Assembly (NCBI GenBank): GCA_937894795.1
Contig: CALCQV010000051.1
Coordinates: forward strand, 1-52,037
Source of the DNA: an uncultured Bacteroidales bacterium
Lineage (GTDB): Bacteria; Bacteroidota; Bacteroidia; Bacteroidales; Lentimicrobiaceae
Direction: 5' to 3'
Length of the DNA: 52,037 bases
Shown here: in pieces, positions 9,274 through 18,800 of the stretch
Numbering within the stretch: the stretch's first letter is position 1
How the letters are laid out: every line of letters starts with the position of its first letter
Position numbers and translations under genes: made by a program
The notes under the pieces: generated by a model
The model's database searches: none
What the model saw: only the letters and a program-made list of their open reading frames with translations
Told to the model about the DNA's origin: nothing

Positions 9274-10277
9274 AGAATTTGAACTGCCTGATTAAGCATT
9301 TCATCTGAAAAATCAAGGTGTGTTACCAGCCTTATTGTCATTTTATCAAAATCAATGCCGTATAAGCCTGCCTGTTCCAGTTGTTTGACAACAGGAATAG
9401 CTGTTAAAGGAGCCTTCACACTGAAAAGAACGATATTGGTATTACAATCATGTACAGTATCCACCCAGGGCAGAGTAGAAAGCACATTTGCCAATACCTT
9501 CGCCTTACGGTGATCTTCTTTTAATCGTTCAATGTTATTATCCAATGCATAAATGCCCGCTGCGGCAAGATATCCGGCCTGACGCATGCCACCACCAAAT
9601 ACTTTTCTTACTCTACGCGCTTTATCGATGAAACCTTTTGTTCCTATCAATACTGAACCTACAGGTGCTCCCAATCCTTTAGAGAGACAAATTGATATAC
9701 TGTCAAACATGTTACCGCAATCCTTGGGATCCTGCCCTGTCACAGCAAGTGCGTTAAATATACGTGCTCCATCAAGATGAAATTTAAGGTTATGATCACG
9801 ACAAATGCGGGAGATAGCTGCCAAATTGTCATTATCATATACGGCTCCTCCTCCCTTGTTCATTGTATTCTCTACTTCAACCATAGCTGTTGGTGGCCGA
9901 TGTACATCATCAGGATTGATATGATCAAGCACATCCTGTGGCGAAATCCTGCCATGATCACCTTCCAACAAGCAGACTGAGGCACCTGAATTCATCATGA
10001 TACCTCCCCCTTCATAATAATAAACATGCGACAGTTTATGCATTATAATCTCTTCACCGGGCTGTGTGTGCACTTTCACCGCTATTTGATTGGTCATAGT
10101 CCCCGACGGGCAATACAATCCACTCTCCTTGCCGAATATGCCGGCCACCTTTTCTTCAAGTGCTTTCACTGTTGGATCTTCGCCCAGAACATCATCACCA
10201 ACATTAGCACTAAACATAGCCTCAAGCATACCGGGTGTTGGCCTTGTTACCGTATCACTTCTTAAATCTATAAACAT
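9240..10277 (-). CDS. ltaE: Low-specificity L-threonine aldolase
   Basis: A 345-residue fold-I PLP enzyme that cleaves threonine or allo-threonine to glycine and acetaldehyde. Family blocks are MFIDLRSDTVTRPTPGMLEAM at the N-terminus, SGTMTNQIAVKVHTQPGEEII, HLDGARIFNALAV, and CLSKGLGAPVGSVLIG, which contains the PLP-binding lysine. Length and motif order are complete. The ATG at 10277 lies about 10 bp from the predicted transcription start of a TAATTTTG box. It is convergent with and slightly overlaps the molybdopterin oxidoreductase gene. Confidence 0.93.
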   Translation of the reverse strand: MFIDLRSDTVTRPTPGMLEAMFSANVGDDVLGEDPTVKALEEKVAGIFGKESGLYCPSGTMTNQIAVKVHTQPGEEIIMHKLSHVYYYEGGGIMMNSGASVCLLEGDHGRISPQDVLDHINPDDVHRPPTAMVEVENTMNKGGGAVYDNDNLAAISRICRDHNLKFHLDGARIFNALAVTGQDPKDCGNMFDSISICLSKGLGAPVGSVLIGTKGFIDKARRVRKVFGGGMRQAGYLAAAGIYALDNNIERLKEDHRKAKVLANVLSTLPWVDTVHDCNTNIVLFSVKAPLTAIPVVKQLEQAGLYGIDFDKMTIRLVTHLDFSDEMLNQAVQILQDFKPDFAAI

Positions 10278-10292
10278 CTGCTAATTTTTGAG

Positions 10293-10300
10293 CAAAATTA
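10293..10300 (-). promoter_or_regulatory. -7 box TAATTTTG for ltaE
   Basis: The minus strand reads TAATTTTG here, an exact match to the TAnnTTTG -7 element. It lies 16 bp upstream of the ltaE ATG. I found no good -33 element at 19-21 bp, so only the -7 box is claimed. Confidence 0.45.
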
Positions 10301-10372
10301 AGAGAAATCAGTAATTATTCGCCTCTTATTTATTTATTGGAATCAGTGTTTTTTAGGAATCACCTTGCTTTA

Positions 10373-10756
10373 CTATCCAATATATTCCAACAAACGCTTT
10401 TTGAACTTCCAGCATGTCATTTGTCGTGTGTTCATCTCTCTTGAAAGTTCATAAGTGGAAACTTCAGGCGCACAACAGATTCTGTATGCCATCTCAAAAG
10501 CTTCTACAATATTGATCCGGCAATGATGAAACAAAGTATGAGCGGTTGCTGATTCATCAGTTTTGCACTTGGTGCATCTTTTTGAAAATGGCGTCTTCCC
10601 ATCACAATAATGGGTGTGCCCACATTTTTTACACACAAACCCATCTTGCCATTTGCCATCTGCAATAGCCCTGAGGCAATCTTCCTCACTTTTGTATCTT
10701 GCCCTGAAAGCATCAATTGTCTGAAGATCCTTAAAAGAATGTTTAAGTAATTCCAT
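10373..10756 (-). CDS. Stand-alone IS1595-type zinc-ribbon/HTH protein
   Basis: A 127-residue protein matching only the N-terminal part of IS1595/ISXO2-type transposases. The zinc ribbon is VCKKCGHTHYC...SKRCTKCKT (two CxxC knuckles), followed by the segment ending TYELSREMNTRQMTCWKFKKRLLEYIG, which resembles the helix-turn-helix linker. The DDE catalytic domain is absent and the frame ends cleanly in a stop. No terminal inverted repeats are evident nearby. It may be a transposase remnant or a domesticated DNA-binding protein; the intact frame and AT-rich upstream leave both open. Confidence 0.7.
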   Translation of the reverse strand: MELLKHSFKDLQTIDAFRARYKSEEDCLRAIADGKWQDGFVCKKCGHTHYCDGKTPFSKRCTKCKTDESATAHTLFHHCRINIVEAFEMAYRICCAPEVSTYELSREMNTRQMTCWKFKKRLLEYIG

Positions 10757-10893
10757 TTAACCTTTTTGAAGACGTTTAATAAACTAAATTTGTCATTAAT
10801 TGTTAACTGCCTGATTTAAAACTATCATACCAGTTTTATTCAACAAAAATAAAAAAAATAGTGATATTTATGCGCTTTAAACAAAATTTGCAT

Positions 10894-10901
10894 TATTTTT
10901 G
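10894..10901 (+). promoter_or_regulatory. -7 box TATTTTTG for the thioredoxin pair
   Basis: This is an exact TAnnTTTG match. Transcription would start near 10908, about 31 bp before the chosen ATG at 10939. That supports 10939 over the in-frame GTG at 10861, which lies upstream of the promoter. Confidence 0.55.
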
Positions 10902-10938
10902 CAGTATGAAAACAAGAAACTCAATCAAATACCCAACA

Positions 10939-11448
10939 ATGAAACAAATAATTCTATCGTTTCTGCTCATAGCAGGAGTTACCATTACAGCCTGTACACA
11001 AACCGGTGAGAAATCAGCTGTTAAAACAGCATCTGCCACCAATGCCACTTTGGCTTCTTCTGATGAATCAGGGAAAGTAATCCAGATGGACAAGGCCATG
11101 TTCCTTGAAAAAGTGTTCAACTACGAAGCCAGTCCCGACAAATGGGTTTATCGGGGTGACAAACCATGTATTATTGATTTTTATGCCGACTGGTGTGGAC
11201 CATGTAAAAGAGTAGCCCCAATAATGGCTGAACTTGCTACACAATACAAAGATGATATCGTTATATATAAAGTCAATACCGACAAGGAAAAAGAACTTGC
11301 AGGTGTCTTTAACATAAGGAGCATTCCTTCTATTTTATATTGCCCGGTTGAGGGACAACCAACCATGACAATGGGAGCACATCCAAAGGCTGAATTTGAA
11401 AAGATGGTGAAGGATATATTACTTGCAAAACCTGTAACAGCCAATTAA
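10939..11448 (+). CDS. Thioredoxin-fold lipoprotein
   Basis: A 169-residue protein with a lipoprotein signal peptide (MKQIILSFLLIAGVTITAC; lipidated Cys at about residue 19) and a thioredoxin domain with the active site DFYADWCGPCK, cis-Pro region IRSIPSILYCP and C-terminal helix. Expected role is membrane-anchored thiol-disulfide exchange in the periplasm. The start at 10939 is chosen because it gives a clean signal peptide and lies just downstream of the -7 box. The next gene encodes a very similar protein without a signal, and the pair shares the unusual stretch KVFNYE upstream of the active site. Confidence 0.88.
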   Translation: MKQIILSFLLIAGVTITACTQTGEKSAVKTASATNATLASSDESGKVIQMDKAMFLEKVFNYEASPDKWVYRGDKPCIIDFYADWCGPCKRVAPIMAELATQYKDDIVIYKVNTDKEKELAGVFNIRSIPSILYCPVEGQPTMTMGAHPKAEFEKMVKDILLAKPVTAN

Positions 11449-11540
11449 GCTATAAACTCATTTTTTGAGCATGTTATATACAGCTCACAACAAAATATTA
11501 TAAGATAGTTAACTAAAGTACAAACATTGAAAACAAAATA

Positions 11541-11906
11541 ATGGAACATTTGACTGCACAGACCTTTAAAGAGAAGGTCTTCAATTACGAACAAAATCAG
11601 GAGTGGAAATTTGAAGGCAAATTACCATGTATCATAGACTTTTACGCCGATTGGTGCGGACCCTGCAAAATGGTTGCTCCAATTCTGGAAGAACTCTCCA
11701 ATGAATACAAAGGTAAAGTTGACATTTATAAAGTGGATACCGAAGTTGAACAGGAACTTTCACAGGTATTTGGCATCAGAAGTATCCCCAGCATGCTATT
11801 CTGCCCTATGGAAGGCCAACCACGCATGGCTGCCGGTGCATTGCCAAAATCAGCATTGATTCAGGCTATTGATGATGTTCTGCTCCAACCGCAAGAGAGT
11901 AAATAA
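11541..11906 (+). CDS. trxA: Thioredoxin (cytoplasmic)
   Basis: A 121-residue thioredoxin with DFYADWCGPCKMVAPIL and FGIRSIPSMLFCP. It has no signal peptide, so it should be the cytoplasmic counterpart of the lipoprotein encoded 92 bp upstream. Both proteins share FxEKVFNYE and PCIIDFYADWCGPCK, which suggests a tandem duplication followed by a change of location. A strong intrinsic terminator follows directly, so the two genes probably form one transcription unit. Confidence 0.9.
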   Translation: MEHLTAQTFKEKVFNYEQNQEWKFEGKLPCIIDFYADWCGPCKMVAPILEELSNEYKGKVDIYKVDTEVEQELSQVFGIRSIPSMLFCPMEGQPRMAAGALPKSALIQAIDDVLLQPQESK

Positions 11907-11924
11907 CATTAAGTGAAGCTTATT

Positions 11925-11955
11925 AAAGGCCGGTGAGAAGTCACCGGCCTTTTTT
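11925..11955 (+). terminator. Rho-independent terminator after trxA
   Basis: Arms AGGCCGGTGA and TCACCGGCCT surround a GAAG loop and are followed by a run of T. It sits 19 bp after the trxA stop codon. The next gene has its own -7 box just beyond it. Confidence 0.9.
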
Positions 11956-11987
11956 GTTACACCTCGGTATTGGTGATTATGTTTATG

Positions 11988-11995
11988 TAATTTTG
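11988..11995 (+). promoter_or_regulatory. -7 box TAATTTTG for the WbqC-like gene
   Basis: This is an exact TAnnTTTG match just after the trxA terminator. Transcription should start near 12002. It argues against the longest reading frame, which would start at 11933 inside the terminator, and for the GTG at 12017. Confidence 0.5.
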
Positions 11996-12016
11996 CGCCT
12001 TAAACATTACACCATT

Positions 12017-12646
12017 GTGGAACCTGACATTATAATCCTTCCTCTTGCCTATTTGCCATCCATTGATCATTACTGCTATATAGCTCAGAATGAGAACCTG
12101 CTCTTTGAAATCCATGAAACCTACCCAAAACAAACCTGCAGGAACAGAACTACCATTTATTCGGCAAATGGCACCTTACGGCTTACTGTGCCCATTATTA
12201 AAGTAAACGGTAACAGCACCCGAACACACGAAGTTATTATTGATAATAAGTCTTCTTGGAATCAGGTTCATTATAGAGCCATTTGTTCCGCTTATAATAA
12301 TTCACCTTTTTTTCTCTATTATAAAGATGTATTTGCTGAAATCTACCGCCACCCCGAAGGTCGCTTAATTGATTTTAATCTCCTTCTTATTAAACTGGTC
12401 AATAAATTTCTTAAGATCAATCCTAAAATAAACCTGACAACTGATTATGTTAGGGATTATGATTCATTTACTGATAAAAGAGTTTGTTCTAAAGACTTAA
12501 GTCATTACGACCACCATCTGAACAAATACAACCAGGTATTTTCCGACCGTTTACCCTTTTTACCAAATCTAAGCATTCTAGACCTTCTATTCAACGAAGG
12601 TCCTTATGCAGGAAACTATCTGAGGAGCGCCAAACTGTTACAGTAG
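12017..12646 (+). CDS. WbqC-like family protein
   Basis: About 209 residues. The N-terminal block LPLAYLPSIDHYCYIAQ, then CRNRTTIYSANGTLRLTVPI and SSWNQVHYRAICSAYNNSPFF, match the WbqC family, found near polysaccharide or glycan genes. The reaction is not known, and here no glycan genes are adjacent. The GTG start at 12017 is chosen because the longer frame (from 11933) begins in a terminator and upstream of the promoter box. It is convergent with the HD-domain gene, 23 bp apart. Confidence 0.8.
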   Translation: MEPDIIILPLAYLPSIDHYCYIAQNENLLFEIHETYPKQTCRNRTTIYSANGTLRLTVPIIKVNGNSTRTHEVIIDNKSSWNQVHYRAICSAYNNSPFFLYYKDVFAEIYRHPEGRLIDFNLLLIKLVNKFLKINPKINLTTDYVRDYDSFTDKRVCSKDLSHYDHHLNKYNQVFSDRLPFLPNLSILDLLFNEGPYAGNYLRSAKLLQ

Positions 12647-12669
12647 AAGGTTGATATGTTTCAATTAAA

Positions 12670-14742
12670 CTAAAGCACCGGGTATTCAATACGAACATGA
12701 TAAATGCTCATGAGCCTCTTTTTTAGAATCTTTTTCACTTTGGTGATATCCTGGAATGTAAGGTCAGAATTACTGAACTGATTATCATTCACCTGGCTTT
12801 CAATGATTCTATCCACCAGTTGGGATATCGAATCAACAGTTGGGCGGTTCATGCTTCTTGACGCAGCCTCTACTGAATCAGCCATCATCAGCACCGATGT
12901 CTCTTTGGAAAAAGGCACCGGGCCGGGGTATTTAAAAGGTTTATCACTTATCTCCTCTTCAGGAAATTCAATCTTTTTAAGATTATAGAAATATTCAGCC
13001 CTGCGCGTGCCATGATGAGTTCTGATAAAATCAACCAACACTTCAGGCAGATTATATTTCTTGGCCAGCTCAATCCCCTTGTATACATGACCGATTATAA
13101 TTCGCCCACTCTCTTCATACCCCAACTCATCATGAGGATTCATTGATGATGTTTGATTTTCAATAAAGTACATCGGCATATCCATCTTTCCAATATCGTG
13201 ATACAATGCGCCGGCTCTCACCAACAAAGTGTTGCCCCCTATGGCATAAACAGCCTCTTCGGCAATATTGGCCACCTGCAGGGAGTGCTGAAAGGTACCC
13301 GGAGCATACTGTGATAGTTTTCGCAAAAGCGGACTATTGGTATCTGACAACTCCAGCAAGGTAACATCTGTTACCAATCCGAATGATTTCTCGAACATAT
13401 AGATCAGCGGATAGGAGAAGAGGGTAAACATGGCATTGCCGGCAAAAAGAATAAAGGGCCGGGCTGACAGGTTCTCAAAGCTACCATCCTGTATCATCAG
13501 CATGCCCACATAAAGGGCGGAATAGGTAACGAAAATCACGGTGGCCGTGAAGAAAAACTGCGAACGCCTCCGAAGTTCAGCTACACTTATTATGGCCATG
13601 ATACCTGCTATGAGCTGCATAAATATAAATTCAAAGGCATTGGGGACCATGAAACCGGTTAGAATGAGTGTAACCACGTGCACAAAATAAGCCAGTCGGG
13701 TATCGAAAAATACCCGTATTATGAGAGGCACTAAACAAAACGGAAGCAAATTCAACAACTCACTGTTTGTACGCATGGTAATGCTCGCCACTGATACCAT
13801 CATCAAAATCAGCAGCAGCATCAGCACCAGTTTTTTGTTCTCGGCAAAGAGGTCTTTCCTGAATGATATCATGAACATGATAAATGCAATCATGGTAAGT
13901 GAAATCAATAACCCCTGGCCTACAAGTATATTCCAGTATTTGAATGTAGTGCCCAACCTGCTTTCATAATCGGCACGCAGCGATTCAAGTATCTGGAACT
14001 TCTCAGCATTTATCAGCTCACCCCTTGAAATGATTCGCTCACCCCGTTGCACCATCCCGCGGCTGTTGGGTATCTCCGATAGGATGTTCTCACGGGCTCT
14101 CATGGTTTTCTGTTCATCGTAAAGCACATTCTGCTTCAGCGCATTCATAAGTACTCCATATACTAACTCTTTGTCGGCTATGGGTGATTGGTCAACCTCC
14201 CTGCGTATATATCCACCTGCCGTTTGAATGGTATATATTTCTCCCAGCGGCACCTGCACTGCCGTATTGCCCTCAATTATCCATACTTTATAATTACCGG
14301 GCTTTTCAGTTATTTCATTTGTAATCCGAATAATACCACGTGAAAAAAGGGTATCAAGCACATTTATTATGACAGTAAGCGATTTTTCCTTCTCTTCATC
14401 GTTTGAATTTATTCCATTCAAACCTTTCCACTTACTGTTAAACTCATTGATTGCATTATTTACCTGGGCATCAGATATACCGGAATTCTTTGTAAAGTGT
14501 GGCCGTAGCTGTATCAGGGCATTGGCCTGTTCCTTTTTGAGTTCCTCGGCAGGCTTTAATACGGCAAAATCAACTGGCGCAATCAGGTCCTCATGTTGCC
14601 ACGGCTTACCGCGTTGATATTCATACTTGAACTTCCCTTCACGGGGAAATACCAGTATTAGCAACCATATAACCAGAATAAACAATGAAACCTTCTCTAA
14701 AAGGTTATAGTTATTCCGTAGCCAGATAAATATTCTTTTCAT
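12670..14742 (-). CDS. 7TM-HD family phosphohydrolase (PgpH/YqfF-like)
   Basis: About 690 residues from the ATG at 14742. One membrane helix (VSLFILVIWLLILVF) precedes a large extracytoplasmic domain, then a block of about seven membrane helices, then a cytoplasmic HD domain with GALYHDIGKMD at about 510-520 and the downstream HHGTRRAEYF. This is the layout of PgpH-type cyclic-di-AMP phosphodiesterases; specificity here is inferred from family knowledge only. An in-frame ATG at 14799 exists, but the -7 box at 14781-14788 lies between it and 14742, so the shorter start fits better. Confidence 0.9.
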   Translation of the reverse strand: MKRIFIWLRNNYNLLEKVSLFILVIWLLILVFPREGKFKYEYQRGKPWQHEDLIAPVDFAVLKPAEELKKEQANALIQLRPHFTKNSGISDAQVNNAINEFNSKWKGLNGINSNDEEKEKSLTVIINVLDTLFSRGIIRITNEITEKPGNYKVWIIEGNTAVQVPLGEIYTIQTAGGYIRREVDQSPIADKELVYGVLMNALKQNVLYDEQKTMRARENILSEIPNSRGMVQRGERIISRGELINAEKFQILESLRADYESRLGTTFKYWNILVGQGLLISLTMIAFIMFMISFRKDLFAENKKLVLMLLLILMMVSVASITMRTNSELLNLLPFCLVPLIIRVFFDTRLAYFVHVVTLILTGFMVPNAFEFIFMQLIAGIMAIISVAELRRRSQFFFTATVIFVTYSALYVGMLMIQDGSFENLSARPFILFAGNAMFTLFSYPLIYMFEKSFGLVTDVTLLELSDTNSPLLRKLSQYAPGTFQHSLQVANIAEEAVYAIGGNTLLVRAGALYHDIGKMDMPMYFIENQTSSMNPHDELGYEESGRIIIGHVYKGIELAKKYNLPEVLVDFIRTHHGTRRAEYFYNLKKIEFPEEEISDKPFKYPGPVPFSKETSVLMMADSVEAASRSMNRPTVDSISQLVDRIIESQVNDNQFSNSDLTFQDITKVKKILKKRLMSIYHVRIEYPVL

Positions 14743-14780
14743 AACAACTGTAGTCTCCCGGATATAAACACCGGAGGATA

Positions 14781-14788
14781 CAAATATA
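14781..14788 (-). promoter_or_regulatory. -7 box TATATTTG for the 7TM-HD gene
   Basis: The minus strand reads TATATTTG, an exact TAnnTTTG match, placing transcription start about 33 bp before the ATG at 14742. It is half of a divergent promoter region with the box at 14850-14857. Confidence 0.5.
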
Positions 14789-14849
14789 TTAAAATTCAAA
14801 AAGTTATTAACATAGTCGCCGTAAACGCTAAATTATACCTATTATTCAA

Positions 14850-14857
14850 TATATTTG
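14850..14857 (+). promoter_or_regulatory. -7 box TATATTTG for the NlpC/P60 gene
   Basis: This is an exact TAnnTTTG match. Transcription would start near 14864, giving a 15-bp leader to the ATG at 14879. It excludes the TTG at 14855 as start. Confidence 0.5.
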
Positions 14858-14878
14858 TTGCTTACCATAATTAATACT

Positions 14879-15655
14879 ATGGCAGCAGGGGGTTGCTTTC
14901 TTTCAATGATTCCGGTACGTGCAGAACCATCCGGCAAATCAGCCATGGTAAACCAATTGCTGTTTGGCGATCGGGTACTTGTTATTGAATCGGTAGATGA
15001 TTGGTATAAGATTATCACACTTCACGATAATTATGAAGGTTGGTGCGAATCAAATCAGTTGGTTCTGTTAACGGATGAGGCCAACAATGAACTTCCCGTA
15101 AGGCTTGTCAATGATATCACTGCCTCCTTTGCATCGGACAGCAACACCATCACCCTTGTATTTGGCAGTTCAGTCCCTGTGCAGGGCAATGACTATATCA
15201 TCAATCTAAAGCCATGGCAGCTGGTAAACGGTCATTTAATGAAGCCATTGGAGTTCAATGGCATCAACGTGCTGAATACTGCCGTGAAGCTTATGGGCGC
15301 ACCCTACCTGTGGGGCGGTCGTTCACCATTTGGAATCGACTGTTCAGGATTGATACAGATTGCCTTTAAGATGACCGGCATGAATCTTCCCAGGGATGCA
15401 TGGCAACAGGCTGATTACCCCGGTGAATTCATTGACCTCATTGCCGAAGCACAGGCCGGCGATATTGCCTTCTTTGACAATGAAGAGGGCATAATCAAAC
15501 ATACGGGAATTCTTACCGGTCAAGGCACCATAGTTCATGCAAGTGGCCGTGTAAGAATGGACCCAGTTGACCACCAGGGCATTTTCAACAGGGAGTTAGG
15601 CAAATACACACATAAGCTCAGGTTAATTAAAAGATTTGGCAGTTCAAAAAGTTAA
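14879..15655 (+). CDS. NlpC/P60 peptidoglycan hydrolase with SH3-type domains
   Basis: About 258 residues. The first half has SH3b-like segments (IPVRAEPSGKSAMVNQLLFGDRV, DDWYKIITLHDNYEGWCESNQL). The second half is an NlpC/P60 domain with PYLWGGRSPFGIDCSGLIQIAF (catalytic Cys near residue 154), then AQAGDIAFFD and KHTGIL (catalytic His near 207). It should cut gamma-D-Glu-diaminopimelate bonds in wall peptides. There is no classical signal peptide at the chosen start, which is common for this family in Bacteroidota and leaves location open. Confidence 0.88.
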   Translation: MAAGGCFLSMIPVRAEPSGKSAMVNQLLFGDRVLVIESVDDWYKIITLHDNYEGWCESNQLVLLTDEANNELPVRLVNDITASFASDSNTITLVFGSSVPVQGNDYIINLKPWQLVNGHLMKPLEFNGINVLNTAVKLMGAPYLWGGRSPFGIDCSGLIQIAFKMTGMNLPRDAWQQADYPGEFIDLIAEAQAGDIAFFDNEEGIIKHTGILTGQGTIVHASGRVRMDPVDHQGIFNRELGKYTHKLRLIKRFGSSKS

Positions 15656-15698
15656 CAATAAGTTAACTAATAATATAGGTATAAATAAATGACATTCG

Positions 15699-15706
15699 TA
15701 AATTTG
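15699..15706 (+). promoter_or_regulatory. -7 box TAAATTTG for the TonB-dependent receptor
   Basis: This is an exact TAnnTTTG match about 128 bp upstream of the ATG at 15834, implying a leader of roughly 120 bases. No -33 element at the expected spacing was recognised. Confidence 0.45.
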
Positions 15707-15833
15707 CAGCGCTTTTTCGGGATCCCCTCAATTGACCTGTGCAAGGCAATGCATGGCATCCGCATGAATCATCAATGAATAGTATAAGTCAAATAGAATA
15801 ATTCACATTAACAACCAATTAACCAAAAATCAA

Positions 15834-18800
15834 ATGAGAAAAGAAGACCATTTCATTAGCAAGGCAATGAAGCATATAATGCTTGTTGTTTCGTTTCTGA
15901 TGATCAGCTCTGTAGCCATTTCGCAGGTTACCACGGCAGGCCTGAACGGCCGTATTACCGCCAGCAATGGTGGAAGCCTTCCCGGTGCCACTGTTATAGC
16001 GCTACACACACCTTCAGGAACACAATATGGAACAACCACTGATGTGGAAGGTTTCTACCGTATCCCCAATATGAGGATTGGCGGACCATACACTATCACG
16101 GTTAGTTACATTGGCTACAAAACAGTAACACTTACTGATGTAACCCTAACCTTGGGCCAGACATTCGGTTACAGTGCCATTCTTACAGAAGAAACAGCCA
16201 CCATTACCGGTGTTGAAGTAGTTAGCTCCAGAAGCGACTTGTTTGATGGAAACCGCACCGGTGCCTCAACCAATTTCAACAACCAGACTATCACTGTTAT
16301 GCCAACCATTAGTCGTAGTATCAACGACTATACCCGTCTTACACCACAAGCCAGTGGTAACAGCAACTTTGCCGGAAGAGACAGCAGGTATAACAACATC
16401 ACCATTGACGGTGCTAACTTCAACAACAACTTCGGTTTAAATTCAAAGAACTTACCGGGTGGTGATGCGCAGCCCATCAGTTTGGATGCTATTGAAGAAA
16501 TCAGCGTTAACGTTGCTCCTTATGATATCCGCCAGTCAAACTTTACCGGTGCCAATGTAAATGCCGTTACCCGCAGTGGCGACAATAAGTTCAGAGGCTC
16601 CGCCTATATGCTCTTCAAAAACGAAACTTTCAACGGTAAATACATCGGCGAAGACCGTCACGATACTCTTACACGTACTGACAATACCTCCAATATCTAT
16701 GGCGCACGCTTCGGCGGGCCCATCATCAAGGATAAACTCTTCTTCTTTGCCAATGGCGAATATGAAAAAGCATCATACCCCGGTATCCAATGGCGCCCCA
16801 GTGATCCTGAAAAAGGTATAGAGGCTGATCCTGATAAATACATTTCCCGTACTACCGTTCAGGACCTTGCTACCATGCGCGACTTCCTCCAAAGCACCTA
16901 TGGCTATGATGCAGGTAATTATACTGATTTCGGTAATTTCGAAAGCAAGAACTACAAACTTTTGGGCCGTTTGGACTGGAACATCAGTAAAAACCACAAA
17001 TTCACCCTCCGCTACAACTACGTTGAATCAACCAACGATCAGGAAACCAATGCTACCAGCGCTCCCGGTACCCGATCCGCTTTCGGCCGTATTGGTGAAA
17101 AATCAATGACCTTTGAAAACGGTAATTACAGCTTCCTGAATACTGTAAGCTCCATAGCCGGTGAATTAAATTCAACCTTCGGCAATAAAGCCGCCAATAA
17201 ATTTTTGGTTACCTATACAAAAATACGTGACACCCGCGACAGCGACAGCGACATCTTCCCGTATGTTGACATTTATGAAGACGGCGATCCTTACATGAGC
17301 TTTGGTTATGAACTCTTTACCTTTGAAAACGACGTTAAGAACAATGTTCTTACGTTTACCAACAACTTCAACTACTTCCTTGGCCAGCATACCCTTACCA
17401 TTGGAGCATCATATGATTACCTGTACTTTGGTAACAGCTACAAACGTTACGGTACCAGCTATTATCGCTACGCTTCCATGGACGACTTCATGACCGGTGC
17501 ATTGCCAACCACCTATGGATATACCTATCCGTATGAAGGAGCAGGCGACGGTTATGCCGAACTTAACTTCGGTTTCGGCAGCATCTATGCCCAGGATGAA
17601 TACCAGGTTACCAATGATTTCAAATTAACCGGTGGTGTAAGATTGGAAATGCCTTTCTACCTCGACGACCTGATTCAGAATTCTGCAGTTTCTGATAGCC
17701 TCGTATTCAATGACCTGGATGGCAATCCTGAATCATTGAATGTTGGTTCATGGCCTGATCCTCAATTACTGGTATCACCACGTCTAGGCTTCAACTGGGA
17801 TGTTAAAGGTGACCGCACTTTACAGTTACGTGGAGGAACAGGTATCTTTACCGGTCGACTACCATTTGTATGGTTCACCAACCAACCTACAAACAGTGGT
17901 GTATTGCAGAATACAGTAGAAGTAACTAAAGCTGCTGATATTGAAGCTTATGAGCTCTATTTCGATCCGAATCCAACTGCTCACTTAGACAACTTCAGCA
18001 AGACTCCGGGCGATAAAGCCCCTGGTACTATAGCAAAAGTAGCCGATGATTTCAAAATGCCACAGGTATGGAGAACCAACATCGCTACCGATATCAAACT
18101 GCCGTTCTACAACATGATCTTCACTTTCGAAGCTCTGTATACCAAGGATATCAATGCCCTCATTCAACGCAATGCCAACCAGACCCTCAGTGATACAACC
18201 TTCCAGGGTGTTGACAACCGTCCAATGTTCTTAAGTGCAACACGCCGCGTTAATGGAAGCATCAGCTCTGCAATGGTATTGGACAATGCAGAAGGCGGAA
18301 GTGCTACCATGCTTACCTTCCAATTCTCCCGTCCATTTGCCCAGGGTTTCTTCGGTACCGTGGCCTATACCTATGCTATGGGTAAAGACCTTAGCTCAAA
18401 CCCGGGCTCGGCAGCTTTCTCTGCATGGCAGAGCAATCCTACCGTTCGTCACCAGAATGATCCGGGCCTCAGCTTCTCACAATTTACCGTTCCTCACCGT
18501 ATTGTTGGTGCCCTCTCTTATCATAAGGAATATATCAACCACCTTGGTACTACCGTTTCATTGTTCTATGAAGGTGCCAACCAGGGCAGAATCTCCTACA
18601 TCTATTCAAATGATATGAATGGCGACGGCAACTCAGCCGACCTAATGTACATCCCTGCCAACGATGATGAAATCAACTTTGTTGATATCATGGGTAAAGA
18701 TGGCGATGGCAATTCCATTGTTCTCAATACTGCCGATGAACAACGCGATGCTTTCTGGGCATTTGTTGAACAGGATAAGTATCTATCAGACAACAAAGGC

